From Apium graveolens (taxonomy: Eukaryota > Streptophyta > Magnoliopsida > Apiales > Apiaceae), in assembly GCF_009905375.1 (NCBI RefSeq), contig NC_133650.1, positions 303,339,203 to 303,403,202 of the forward strand: 64,000 nucleotides of DNA, written 5' to 3'. Made by a program: the position numbers and the translations under genes. The notes below the pieces were generated by a model. The model ran no database searches and had not been told where the DNA came from. It worked only from the letters and a program-made list of their open reading frames with translations. Numbering within the stretch: position 1 is the first letter of the stretch; each line of letters begins with the position of its first letter. Below, one piece after another: positions 44,563 to 55,356 of this stretch.

Positions 44563-45146
44563 TTAGAAATTGGATTTCTTTTGTTAAAATATCATGCAGT
44601 GTGAGAATAATTGCAATATTGAAGATATGTTTCACCTAATTTTGTATTTAATCAATTTGAGTTTCTGTTTCTTGAACAAGAAGAGGGTGGCAGGGTGTAA
44701 TAACATAATAATAATAAAACTATAGTTGGCCGGTCCTTTTCTCACCATTAATTTTTTAATTAACCTTGTTTGGTGTTTGATTAATTTATTAATAGAATTG
44801 CAGAAGAAAACAAATGCCAAAAAAGTCCATGTTTGTATCAATTTATGCAAGGAAAATGTGGTTTGCCTAAAATTCCTTTTTTTCAGTCAAGTCACTTGTT
44901 TTTAGATTTGATTAAACCTTCTCAACACACTTCTTTCTTGTTCTGACAATAGAACTGAACCACAGATTCCGAATGGTATCTGCATCAAATAAATTGTACT
45001 CCAATCAAATTGATCTGACGATATTTCCGTAAAAATATTAGTGTAACAAAAATTAATGCCATACTCGTGTTCAAGAAGGTGAAGGGTTTGATTTGGCTTT
45101 CACGTGTAAAATTATTGCTAATACGATTTGCATTGAATGAATGGTA
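44563..45146. other. Intergenic DNA, no gene seen
   Basis: AT-rich, no ORF with recognisable content. Confidence 0.5.
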
Positions 45147-45595
45147 CTCCCTCTATCCCTAATAATATTTTCTATTTGTGTTAAACACGTTTGTCAATGC
45201 ATATTTTTTATTGTTAATATTTTTAATTTTGTATTGATATCAGTGTTACAGATTTTGAAAATCGGAACTATTCGGTTGAGGTGCCGATTTATGATTTATC
45301 GGACGATTTTTAAAAAATCGGATGATAAATCGGCGATTTATCGGAAATCGGTCAAATCGGATAAATATTTTTGAGCGATTTATCGGCGATTTTTGAAAAA
45401 TCGGCCGATTTTTATAACAGAGATTAATATTAAATATAAAATTTTCACTGTATTAAAATACTGATAAATACGAATCCAACAAGATCACTCATGACTATGT
45501 TTGATATTATAGATTAGACGTAAATTAGTAGTCAATCGTCTACCGTGAACGGAACTAAAAGTTAAAAGAGGAAATGTTTAACGGGACGGAGGGAG
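45147..45595. mobile_element. Stowaway-like MITE (449 bp)
   Basis: CTCCCTCTATCCC at the left and GGGACGGAGGGAG at the right are inverted termini flanked by TA on both sides (45145-45146 and 45596-45597). The middle (45290-45415) holds repeated CGATTTATCGG words on both strands. Confidence 0.85.
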
Positions 45596-45673
45596 TATTT
45601 ATTTAAAAACCGTCTGCTTGGCAGATGATCCACGGTCACAAACGCGTGGCAATACCACGATTTAGGGACAACC

Positions 45674-45766
45674 AAGCTTATGGTTAGATCACGTTCAAGT
45701 ATTGCAAAGTTGGGCATATTGATTCGCTCAAGTGCTGGACATGAATTATGTATCGACTTGATTTTG
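45674..45766 (+). repeat. Direct repeat block flanking the Copia relic, left copy
   Basis: AAGTATTGCAAAGTTGGGCA...ATGTATCGACTTGATTTT resembles 49457-49556 in order and length. It lies outside both LTRs, so it is not a 5-bp target duplication. Confidence 0.65.
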
Positions 45767-45819
45767 GTTTTATGTTAAAAGTTATTACGAGTGAGATTTA
45801 CGTTCGATAGATGGTGTTC

Positions 45820-46043
45820 TGTTACATATACAGAGGTTGTTCTACATTCATCTGGTGACATCATTACAGCACAGCTTCATTCCAGCTCAGCAACTCCAGC
45901 TCAGCAAAGTTAGTTAGGGAGTTTGTTAGAGTAGTGCAGGCTTAAGGATCTTGATATATAAGCCAGTCAGTGTATTTTTGCTATTTGAGGATTGTAACAA
46001 ACATTATACTTTCTATCTTGATAATCTCTTCTCTGATAATACA
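45820..46043 (+). repeat. Left LTR of the deleted Copia element
   Basis: 224 bp, with a short internal duplication of ACTCCAGCTCAGCA absent from the right LTR. TATATAAGCC near 45953 is its TATA box. Confidence 0.8.
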
Positions 46044-46664
46044 ATTACATTGTTGAATCTTGTGTGTCTGATAATGTCACTGTACCTACTTCTTTACCTG
46101 CCTCTGTTCCTTTGATAGCATCTAGGCCCTCTGCCAGGTGTATATGGTTGTTCCCCCTGGCTATACTATTCCTCCTGACTTGCTTGTTATGTTTCCAAAT
46201 CAACGGTTAGTTTGTCGTCTTCTCAAGTCCATTTATGGACTCAAGCAAGCACCACGTCAGTGGTTTCTTGTTTTATCCAAGGCTTTACATGCTTTTGGAT
46301 TTGTTCAGCTGGTCAGTGATTCAAGTTTGTTTCGTTTTGAACGTAATGGAACTGTTGCTTTATGTTGATTTATGTTGATGATATGCTCTTAACTGGCAAC
46401 AATGATGCACTGTTTACTAAGGTGGTTCAGTTTCTTGCTACTCATTTTAAAGTCAAGGACTTAGGTCCTCTTAGCTATTTTTTAGGCCTTGAGCTACACA
46501 AGTCTGATGCTGGCATTGGTGTTAATCAACATAAGTATGTGCTGGATATTGTTAAAGACTATGATCTTCTGCAGACTAAGGCTTCCTGTATTCCCATGAA
46601 GCAACATCATATTTTGCTGAGTGACACCAATACCATGTTCTTTAATGATGTCTCTGCTTATAGA

Positions 46665-48551
46665 TAGAGCTGTTCACGAACCGAGCCGAGTCGAGTTTTG
46701 ATCGAACCGAGCCGAGCTTTAATTTTTTTTCTGACGAGCCGAGCCGAGCCGAGCTTTCTTAACGAACAAAAACATGTGTTCGAGCTCGAGCTCGTTAACG
46801 AACGAGCCGAACACGAGCTTTTATCGAACAAAATCGAGTCGAGTCGAACCGATCCGAACACGAGCCGAACACGAGCTTTCTCCATCAAAAAAAGTCGAGC
46901 CGAGCCGAGCCGAGCCGAGCCGAGCCGAACCGAGCCGAGCTTAATTAAAAAATTCTGGTCAAAACACCGGTTGACTGTTAAAATAACAAACCAAATACTT
47001 TTATTTTTTTCTAAAAATTTTGTCATATCACTAAAAAATATTGATCTTAATATCCGTACGGTTGGATCATTCATAAAAAATTTTTAAAAAATCGAAACAT
47101 TAATACGATACTAAACACTAATTACAAGTACAAGTCAAAACACCGGTTGACTGTTAAAATAACAAATCAAATACATTTATTTTTTTCTAAAACTTTTGTC
47201 ATGTCACTAAAATATATAGATCTTAACATCCGTACGGTTGGATCATCTATAAATATTTTTAAAAAAATCAAAATATGAATACGAGACTAAACACTAGTTA
47301 CAAGTATTGTTCAAACAAGTGGTTGATTGTCAAAATAACAAACAAAATAAATTTATTTTTTTCTAAAATTTTTATCATGTCACTAAAATATATAGATATT
47401 AACATCTGTACGGTTGGATCATCTATAAATATTTTTAAAAAAATCAAAACATTAATACGAGACTAAACACTAGTTACAAGTAAAGGTCAAAACACCGGTT
47501 GACTGTTAAAATAACAAACCAAATGCATTTATTTTTTTCTAAAACTTTTGTCATGTCACTAAAATATATAGATCTTAACATCCGTACGGTTGGATCATTC
47601 ATAAATATTTTTAAAAAAATTGAAACATTAATATGAGACTAAACACTAGTTCTAACAACTATTCAAACAATTGGTCGATTGTCAAAATAATAAACAAAAT
47701 AAATTTATTTTTTTCTAAATTTTTTATCATGTCACTAAAATATATAGATATTAACATCCGTACGGTTGGATCATTCATAAATATTTTTTAAAAATTGAAA
47801 CATTAATATGAGACTAAACAATAGTTACAAGTAAAGGTCAAAACACCTATTGACTGTGAAAATAACAAATCAAATACATTTATTTTTTCTAAAAATTTTG
47901 TCATATTACTAAATAATATAGATATTAACATCCGTACGGCTGAATCATTTATAAATATTTTTTAAAAAATCGAAACATTAATATGGGAGAAGTACTAGTC
48001 AAACTACTAGTTTACCGTTAAAATAGCAAACCAAATATATTTATTTTTTCTAAATTTTTTATTATATCACTTAAATATATAGATCTTGACATCCGTACGG
48101 TTGGATCATTTATAAATAATTTCAAAAAATCGAAACACCGATCAGGAAATAAATACTAGTTACAAGTAATAGTCAAATCACTTGTTAATTATTAAAATAT
48201 CAAATTAAAAAATTAATTTTTAATATCTGAATTTTTTCAAATTACTAAAATATATATTTTGACATTCTTATAGTTCAATAATTTAAAAATATTTATAAAA
48301 AATCTGAATAAAATTTATAATAATTAAATATATAAAAAATATTTTTTTTTTTATTTTTTTTTTCGAGCCGAATCGAGCCGAGCCGAGCTCGAGCCGAACA
48401 TGCCAAAAGCTCGGCTCGAGCTCGTTTTCTTAACGAACACATTTTTGTGTTCGAGCTCGAGCTCGAGCCCTTAACGAACCGAGCCGAACCGAGCCCTTAA
48501 CGAGCCGAGCTCGAGCTTGTTCGCGAACGGCTCGGTTCGCGAACAGCTCTA
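46665..48551. mobile_element. hAT-like non-autonomous DNA element with internal tandem array
   Basis: Inverted termini TAGAGCTGTTCACGAACCGA and, at the right end in reverse complement, TAGAGCTGTTCGCGAACCGA. An exact 8-bp target duplication CTTATAGA (46657-46664 and 48552-48559) is as expected for the hAT superfamily. Both arms (46680-46940 and 48363-48545) are dense in CGAGCCGAGC / GAGCTCGAG. The middle is an array of 174-176-bp units. No transposase coding, so it depends on a helper. Confidence 0.85.
46957..48280. repeat. About 176-bp tandem array, seven clear copies plus a degenerate eighth
   Basis: The marker CCGTACGG (palindromic) recurs at 47054, 47230, 47406 (as CTGTACGG), 47582, 47758, 47932 and 48093. 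Intervals are 176, 176, 176, 176, 174 and 161. Each unit contains GGTCAAAACACCGGTTGACT-type sequence, a T-rich tract, TCACTAAAATATATAGAT and GGTTGGATCAT. It lies wholly inside the hAT-like element. Confidence 0.9.
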
Positions 48552-49236
48552 CTTATAGACGTTTGATTGGTCGTCTTATTTACTTGACAATCACTCGTCC
48601 TGATTTGTCTTATCCGGTCCATGTGTTAGCTCAGTTTATGGCTGCTCCTCGTGAGTCTCATTGGTTTGCTGCCCTGAAAGTTGTTAAGTACATTAAGTGT
48701 ACTTGCCATCAGGGGTTGTTATTTTCATCCAATCCCTCATTGTCTCTGACTGCATATTGTGATGCGGATTGGGCTAGTTGCCCTGCTACTCGTCTTTCTC
48801 TTACAGGGTTTTGTGTATTGCTGGGGGACTCCCTTATTTCATGGAAGTGTAAGAAACAACAGATTGTGTCCCGCTCCTCTGCAGAGGCTGAATATAGGTC
48901 TCTTGCTGATACCTGTTGTGAGTTAACTTGGCTTGTTTCATTGCTGTCTGAAATGAAGATTTTTGGATTAACTCCTATTCAACTGTTTTGTGACAATAAA
49001 TCTGCCTTATACATAGCGTCAAATCCTGTTTTTCATGAACGGACCAAGCACATTGAAATAGATTGTCACTTGGTCCGTCAGAAGTTACAACAAGGTTTTA
49101 TTACAACTCATCATATTGCTTATGTAGATCAGCCAGCCGATGTTTTCACTAAAGCTTTGTCTTCTTCTCAGCTGTCTTACCTCCTTTCCAAGTTAGGTGT
49201 CTGTGATTTCTCTTCGACTTCTAACTTGCAAGGGGA

Positions 49237-49446
49237 TGTTACATATACAGAAGCTGTTCTGCATTCATCTGGTGACATCATTACAGCACAGCTTCATTCC
49301 AGCTCAGCAAAGTTAGTTAGGGAGTTTGTTAGAGTAGTGCAGGTTTAAGGATCTTGATATATAAGTCAGTCAGTGTATTTTTGCTATTTGAGGATTGTAA
49401 CAAACATTATACTTTCTATCTTGATAATCTCTTCTCTGATAATACA
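49237..49446 (+). repeat. Right LTR of the deleted Copia element
   Basis: 210 bp, preceded by the purine tract; matches the left LTR except for the 14-bp extra unit and scattered changes. Confidence 0.8.
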
Positions 49447-49456
49447 GTTACTGTGA

Positions 49457-49556
49457 GCTTAGTTTTATAACATGTTCATGTGATCTTGCAAATATTGCAA
49501 AGCCGTGCATGTTAATTCGCCGGTTCTGAATATGGATTATGTATCGACTTGATTTT
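49457..49556 (+). repeat. Direct repeat block flanking the Copia relic, right copy
   Basis: AAATATTGCAAAGCCGTGCA...ATGTATCGACTTGATTTT, partner of 45674-45766. Confidence 0.65.
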
Positions 49557-50040
49557 GTATAATTTCTACGGCTGAATTATTTTCAAATTTTAAAAAAGTT
49601 ACTGTAAAAAAGTTTAAATTAAAAAAAATCTCGGGGTTAGAATTGTAAATACACATAAAGTTGATAGAGAGACAGAGAGGGACACTTTAAAGTGCTGTGG
49701 TGGTCACTTTCAACAGTTTACAAACCAAAGAAAAATACACTAAACTCCATTTTACACATTCTACTGCTACTCTGCTACTTCTTCTCCTTCCATTCTCTTT
49801 ACTTCTTCTTGTTACTAAAATACACACACAATCTTGAATCTTTAAAAAAATCTTGAAACTTAACTTTTTTAAACTTAAAATCTCTTTCATTTCCCTCTAA
49901 TATACACACACAGCTGCAACAATAATGTTGATTTATACCTACATTATTATATAATAAAGTAATCACACTTCTGTTTCAGTAGCATTTTTACTACTTCTCT
50001 CATCCACCCCAAGCTTTTCTTTCTCCTCTCCATTGCAGTC
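49557..50040. other. Promoter and 5' UTR region of the WEB-family gene
   Basis: CT-rich leader-like sequence from about 49770 to 50040 precedes the start codon. No clear TATA box was identified. A 67-codon minus-strand ORF here is a shadow. Confidence 0.45.
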
Positions 50041-50060
50041 ATGTCTACCAAATCTAAGTA

Positions 50061-50097
<37 letters not shown>

Positions 50098-53000
50098 TGA
50101 TCTAAACATATATGTATGTATATTGCAGTTTTTGTTTTGTGGGTCAGTTCTTTTTTGTTTGGTGTGTGTTAAAGTTTCAATCTTGGCGGTACTTTGTTAA
50201 ATTTGTGTAATGGGTCTGAATTGATCAATCTTGGGATGAATCTTGATGGCCCTTTTGATGAATTGAGCTTAAATTGTATGGATCTAGCTGTATTGATTTA
50301 ATCTTAAGTGTTTGTTTTTACTGTATTAGTATAAATGTTGCATTTTGTGTTTTCTTGGTAAATTTTTGGTAAAGTTTCCACCTTTATGTATGTCTCTATA
50401 AGTATATGTTGCAATTGTGTGCTTTTGTTGTCAAATTTTTGATAAAGTTTTCACCTTTGGGAGATATATCTTTGTAGATATTGCAATTTAGCTCGATTAT
50501 TATTGATATGGAATATGAGTATAGATTATTGAAATCTTTGTTTTTAATGTGATTTTATTTTTGTTGATGTGATCATGGTAGGTTGAACAAATTATCCGAA
50601 ACCCCTATCAATAAGGCGTCTATAGAAACTACCAATGCTAAAGCATCTTCAGGAACCCCCAATGCTAAAGCATCTGCAGGAACTCCTAATGCTAAAGCAT
50701 CGAATGTGACTCCTAACAGTAAAGGATCACCTGCAACTCCTAGGATTCCAAAATTGAGCCGGGGAGCTTCAAAATCTGAGACTAATTCACCATCTCCCCT
50801 GCAAAGTTCACGCCTTTCTGTCGATAGTTCTCCAAGATCTGTTACTTCAAAGCCCTCAGTGGATCGGCGATCACCAAAGATCAGTACCGTTCCTGATGTA
50901 AGTTTTGGCAAAAAATGATATTGTTTGAGTTTCTCATTGTATCTGGTGATTATCAAATGGAATGAATAAATATTGATTATTAGCGTGGTTGTATATTTTT
51001 AAAGTGATGTCTTTGATCCTTTTAAGTGTAATAGGCACATTGGATCTTGTGAAATTGGAATCTAATTTGATCCTTACTGGCATTGTGTTTTGTACTGACT
51101 TTAGAAGCAACCGACACGGCTGTCGAAGGGATCGGTACTACAGGCTCAGCTAAATTTTGTCCAGGAAGACCTAAAGAAGGCAAATGAGAAGTTGGCTGAG
51201 GTTGAGAAAGAGAAAGAGCAAGCAATTGATGAATTGAAAGAAGCTCAGAGGTTAGCAGAGGAAGCTAATGGAAAACTTACAGAGGCTTTGGTTGCTCAAA
51301 AGCGAGCAGAAGAGGAATCTGAGATCGAGAAGTTTCGTGCTGTTGAGATGGAACAAGCGGGCATTGATGCAAGTCAAAAGAAGGATGAAGAGTGGAAGAC
51401 GGAGCTTGAAGATGTGAAGAACCAGCATGCATTAAATGTTTCTGCTCTTCTATCTGCCAATCAAGAGCTCCAAAAGGTGAAGCAAGAACTAGCAATGACT
51501 ACTGATGCAAAACATCAGGCGCTTTCCCATGCTGATGAAGCAACTAAGGTTGCTGAGATTCACGCCATGAAGGTAGAGAGTATTACAGCTGAGTTGGCCC
51601 AGTTGAAGGCTCTGCTTGATTGCAGGAACGAGCCAGTTGCTGACAATAATGAAAATACCCTTTTGGAGCTGAAATCAAATGTAGAGACATTAAAACAAGA
51701 ACTAGAGAAAGCAAAAGCTTATGAATCAGAGGCCAGTAATTACAGTAAAATGGTTTTGCAGCTTAAATCAGAGATAGAGGCATTGAAAGAAGAACTTCAG
51801 AAAGCAGATGACTTTTACGATGAGAAGCTGGCAAAAACAGAGGCTGCTCTAGAGCAACTAAATCTTGAGCTGGAGACTGCAAAAATTGCTGTAGCTTGTG
51901 CGAATGGCAAAGTGAAAGAATATGAAGTGGAGGCTAGCAATCAGAGAACTATTGAGATGGAGCTTAAATCAGAGGTAGAGACACTTAAACAACAACTTGA
52001 GACAGCGAACGAGCACGAGGATAAGGTAGTGGAAAATGAAGCTGCAATAGAGCAACTTAATGTAGAGCTCGAGGCTGCAAGAATGGCTGAATCTTACGCG
52101 CATAATCTGCTCGAAGAGTGGCAAAAAAGGGTTGAAGAATTAGAGATCAATGCTGAGCAAGCAAATCGTCTAGAAAAATCTGCATCAGAGTCTTTGGACT
52201 CGATCATGAAACAACTAGAGGAAAGTAATGATTTGTTGCATGCTGCAGAATCTGAAATTGCGTCTCTTAAAGAAAAGGTGGGCTTATTGGAGATGTCATT
52301 AGGATCACAGAGAGGTGATCTTGAGGTCTCCGAGCGAAGTATTTATATGGCCAAGGAACAAGCTTCTGAAATGGCAAAGGAGATTGAATCATTAAAGTAT
52401 GAGCTTGATACTGTGAAGGATGAGAAAATCCAGGCATTGAACAATGAAAAGCTTGCTGCTGACAGTGTTCAGACGCTGCTAGAAGAGAAAAATAAAATTA
52501 TAAATGAGTTAGAAAAGTATAGGAAAGACGAAGAGAAAAGTAAGAAAGCAATGGAGAGTTTAGCTTCAGCATTACATGAAGTTTCTTTAGAAGCTAGAGA
52601 AGCAAAAGAAAAGCTGTTGTCTAGTCAAGACGAGCATGAAAATCTTGAAACGCAGGTAGAAAATCTAAAGCTGGTTTTGAGAGCTTCAAATGAAAAGTAT
52701 GAGAGTATGCTTGACGATGCAAAGCACGAGATTGATGTCCTCACAAAATTGATCCAACAATCTGAGCAAGATCAGCAGGCTGCCAAGGCTGATAGGGAGC
52801 AAAGAGAGCTTCATTTGATGGACTGTCTTAATAAATCTGAAGAAGAAAGCTCTTCAATGACAAAAGAAGTTAGCAAGCTGGTTATGTCACTCAAAGAAGC
52901 CGAGAGTGAAGCTTCTGAAGCGAAGGAAGAACAAGTTCAGCTAAAGAATACCCTAGCCGAAGCTGACTCTGAGATAAAGTATCTCAAGGAACTTCTTGGG

Positions 53001-53711
53001 GAAGCAAAAGCTGAAAGCATGAAACTGAAGGAGAGTTTAATGGACAAAGAAAACGAACTGCAGAATGTTATTGAAGAGAATGAAGAGCTTCAGAGTAAAG
53101 AATCGGCTTCTCTGAATAAGGTAAAGGAATTGTCCAAATTACTAGAAGAAGCTACGATTAGAAAACAAGCTGAAGAAAATGGTGATCTTACCGACAGTGA
53201 AAAGGATTATGACATGCTCCCCAAGGTAGTTGAATTCTCTGAACAGAATGGACATAGGAAGGAAGAGAATACCAAATTAGAGCTACAACATATTCCAGAA
53301 CTTGTAAAAGAAATACCTCTGGAGGAGAGTAATGTCTTGTATGTCAAGACAGTAGACTCTGATGCTGAAACTATGGATTTGGATGAAAAGCCCAAAGGGG
53401 ATGAGAGCAAAGAGAAGGATAGCGATAATTCAGTGGAAGTTGAATTTAAGATGTGGGAAAGCTGCAAGATTGAAGATAATGATTTTCTGGAGTCAGCAGA
53501 GAAGGAATCCATCGAGGAAGTCGACACAAAGACAGAGAATGATAACTCCGACCAGTCTAATGGATTGTCTTCAACCGAAGATCCTTCAACAGTAGTTCTG
53601 GAGAATGGAGGAAGCTCACCAACAAAAGAGCTTGGCCACAAGAAAAAGAAGCCTTTACTCCACAAGTTCGGAAACTTATTGAAAAAGAAGAGTCCTAGCA
53701 GCCAGAAGTAA
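50041..53711 (+). CDS. WEB-family coiled-coil protein (At3g02930/At5g16730-like), about 979 aa, three exons
   Basis: Exons 50041-50057, 50582-50897 and 51105-53711 join in phase through GT-AG introns (524 and 207 bp). The tiny first exon encodes MSTKS plus two bases and gives MSTKSKLNKLSETP on splicing, the typical start of this family. Residues about 10-110 are Ser/Thr/Pro-rich and basic, with three 10-residue TPNAKAS units. From about 112 (KQPTRLSKGSVLQAQLNFVQ) to about 790 it is an almost unbroken coiled coil. The C-terminus is acidic, then ends in a Lys-rich patch (KKKPLLHKFGNLLKKKSPSS). Relatives WEB1/PMI2 act in chloroplast photorelocation; some members are annotated as chloroplastic, but this protein's location is not shown. 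Family members are about 800-1200 aa. Intron 1 starts with a CT microsatellite. A decayed copy lies at 40235-41030. Confidence 0.9.
50065..50094. repeat. (CT)n microsatellite in intron 1 of the WEB gene
   Basis: Uninterrupted CT run just after the first donor site. Confidence 0.85.
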
Positions 53712-54948
53712 AAAAGAACAGATATGTCTTGGTTTATATCTTAGCAGAGATGTATATTTGCTATATCTTGCACACCTGATTTCGTATTTTAAATTACATG
53801 TTTCCATTTCTTATTTGCAGAACTGGAAAGAACTTTACCAACGTGCTTCAATTTTTTTATTGTTCCTGTTTTTGGAGTATCTTGTATGTGGTGAAGAGTA
53901 TATTTACTCTTTTTTCCATTTCTGCTATCTAAAAGTTCATATAGTGGGGTGATAACTTAAATATGTATATCTTAATGTCCTTTATCAGTTTGACATGAAA
54001 AGATTGTCATCCAAGTCTATATTAGAGTTATATCTTCTTGCTGTCATTATTTTGTTCAACTATTGCTGCAAATCTCAGTTGCAAGGTTCATTTTGAGATG
54101 ATTCTATTTATCTGTTTGTGTTTGTTTGTTGAGAAATGTTGAGTTGGATAAATACATTACTTCACATACATGTCCATCACCTACTCATATTGTTATATCC
54201 AATTATTTGCATGCGAAAACGTTTGAGTGATTGGCACAACGCAAGACAGAAAGGAGAAAAGCAACTTCTTCACTTATTTTCGAAACTTCAGCTTAAGTTC
54301 TTCCTCCCCTCCCCTTGTGCTTGAAACTTCACCAAGTTTACACTCTCTGCAGCTCAAACTCTTCCTATGCATGAAGCTTTAAATAGATTACAATTTACAG
54401 GGTATAAATTTGTTTTATATGCAACATTACCTGACAATTTAAGCTCTGCAGATGAAAATACAGTGTATAATTTTCTCTAAAATGTTTTTTTCTAAGTGTC
54501 TGTCAATTTATCTGCGTTACAGAGAAGCGACAGTGGATGCAAATCAGCTTATTGCAATACGGTAAATTTACATTGTTTTTTTTTATATATTTTATTCATA
54601 TTTACGCATTAATTTAGCAATTAAAAAAAACTTAATAGGACATGAGATGGCGCATAAATTCAAACTACACACTATGGACAGAGGTGCACATTGATTTTCT
54701 AAAAATAATAACTGGATGGTGGAGCAAAGTAAATTTATTGTGTGAAAATGTAATGTGTGGTGTTATTGAAAGAAGGCAGAGAAATAGAAGCAAACACACA
54801 CATGCATTACCATATTTTTAGCTAGATCATGCAATTTTAGAGCCATATGCCACCACAAACATATTTCGAATTGAAGATTAAAATTACAAATATCTAGCTA
54901 TATTAACAAGTTATTATAACTTTCGAAATCAGGTAAAGCTCACGAGAA
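53712..54948. other. WEB gene 3' UTR and intergenic DNA
   Basis: AT-rich. Short ORFs at 53758-53952 and 54136-54324 have no recognisable content. No element ends seen. The last 200 bases should contain the promoter of the next gene. Confidence 0.5.
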
Positions 54949-55356
54949 ATGCAGAAGATGGGTACTTATGGTCATAATTGTAAGATGGTTGTTGCGGTGT
55001 TACTGTTGTGCTTGGTTGTGATGGGATCATTTGTTAACGAGGTGAAGGCTCAGGGTAAGCCTGCTGAATCTCCTTTGCCTGCTCAATCTCCACCGCCTGC
55101 TGGGGCTGCGGCTGGGGCTGCTGGTGCTGCGGCTGGTGCTGCGGCTGGTGCTGCTGGGGCTGCTGGTGCTGCGGCTGGGGCTGCAGGTCGGGCTGCGGTA
55201 GGGGCTGTGGCTAATCCCATCTGCTACAAACCGTGCTATGAGAAGTGCATGATCGGAGGAGATCGCAATGCTGCTTCATGTGAAGATGCATGTAAGGCTC
55301 AATGTGGCACGCTCCAGGCCAAAAATATGGCTCATCCTACGTCTGCACGTGTATAA
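54949..55356 (+). CDS. Small secreted Ala-rich protein with Ole e 6-type cysteine pattern (135 aa)
   Basis: Residues 12-34 are a hydrophobic signal peptide (MVVAVLLLCLVVMGSFV, likely cut after VKA). Next is a Pro/Ser segment (PAESPLPAQSPPP), the kind of site that carries hydroxyproline-linked arabinogalactan. It is followed by about 40 residues of Gly-Ala repeats. The C-terminal part has six cysteines spaced C-x3-C-x3-C-x10-C-x3-C-x3-C (CYKPCYEKC and CEDACKAQC), the spacing of the pollen protein Ole e 6 and of two-helix hairpin folds. It is probably extracellular or cell-wall associated. The function is not known; the AGP-like linker fused to the cysteine domain is unusual. A second ATG three codons on would give 132 aa. 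AATAAA at 55372-55377 fits a poly-A signal. Confidence 0.7.
   Translation: MQKMGTYGHNCKMVVAVLLLCLVVMGSFVNEVKAQGKPAESPLPAQSPPPAGAAAGAAGAAAGAAAGAAGAAGAAAGAAGRAAVGAVANPICYKPCYEKCMIGGDRNAASCEDACKAQCGTLQAKNMAHPTSARV

Larger units (their letters stand above)
46138..49348 (+). pseudogene. Copia RT-RNase H remnant (two parts around an insertion)
   Basis: The first part (46138-46368, then 46362-46667 after a frameshift) has [23 protein letters not shown] and LLIYVDDMLLTGNN, so the RT active site is visible. Reading stops at the insertion after NDVSAYR. It resumes at 48552 with RLIGRLIYLTITRPDLSYPV and runs to 49348 through RNase H (AYCDADWASC, SSAEAEYRSLA, FCDNKSAL, RTKHIEIDCHL). The reading matches perfectly across the insertion once the duplicated CTTATAGA is counted once. 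Coding for the earlier domains is absent. Confidence 0.88.
45820..49446 (+). mobile_element. Internally deleted Copia element split by a hAT-like insertion
   Basis: LTRs 45820-46043 and 49237-49446 start TGTTACATATACAGA and end AATACA. The left one carries an extra 14-bp duplicate (ACTCCAGCTCAGCA). Between them lie only part of RT (46138-46667) and RNase H (48563-49348). The gag, protease, integrase and start of RT are gone: sequence after the left LTR passes within about 95 bases into RT. A purine tract GCAAGGGGA precedes the right LTR. No clear PBS or target duplication. Confidence 0.8.

Noticed and set aside
46658..47087. Overlapping ORFs of 129-138 codons on both strands rich in Ser-Arg-Ala-Glu-Pro or Leu-Gly-Ser-Ala-Arg
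   Set aside because: They are direct readings of the GAGCCGAGC repeats in the arm of the hAT-like element; no domain and open on both strands by composition.
46957..48280. Possible CRISPR-like or centromeric array
   Set aside because: Units are contiguous 176-mers without spacers, in a plant element bounded by an 8-bp target duplication; not CRISPR, and too few copies for a centromere.
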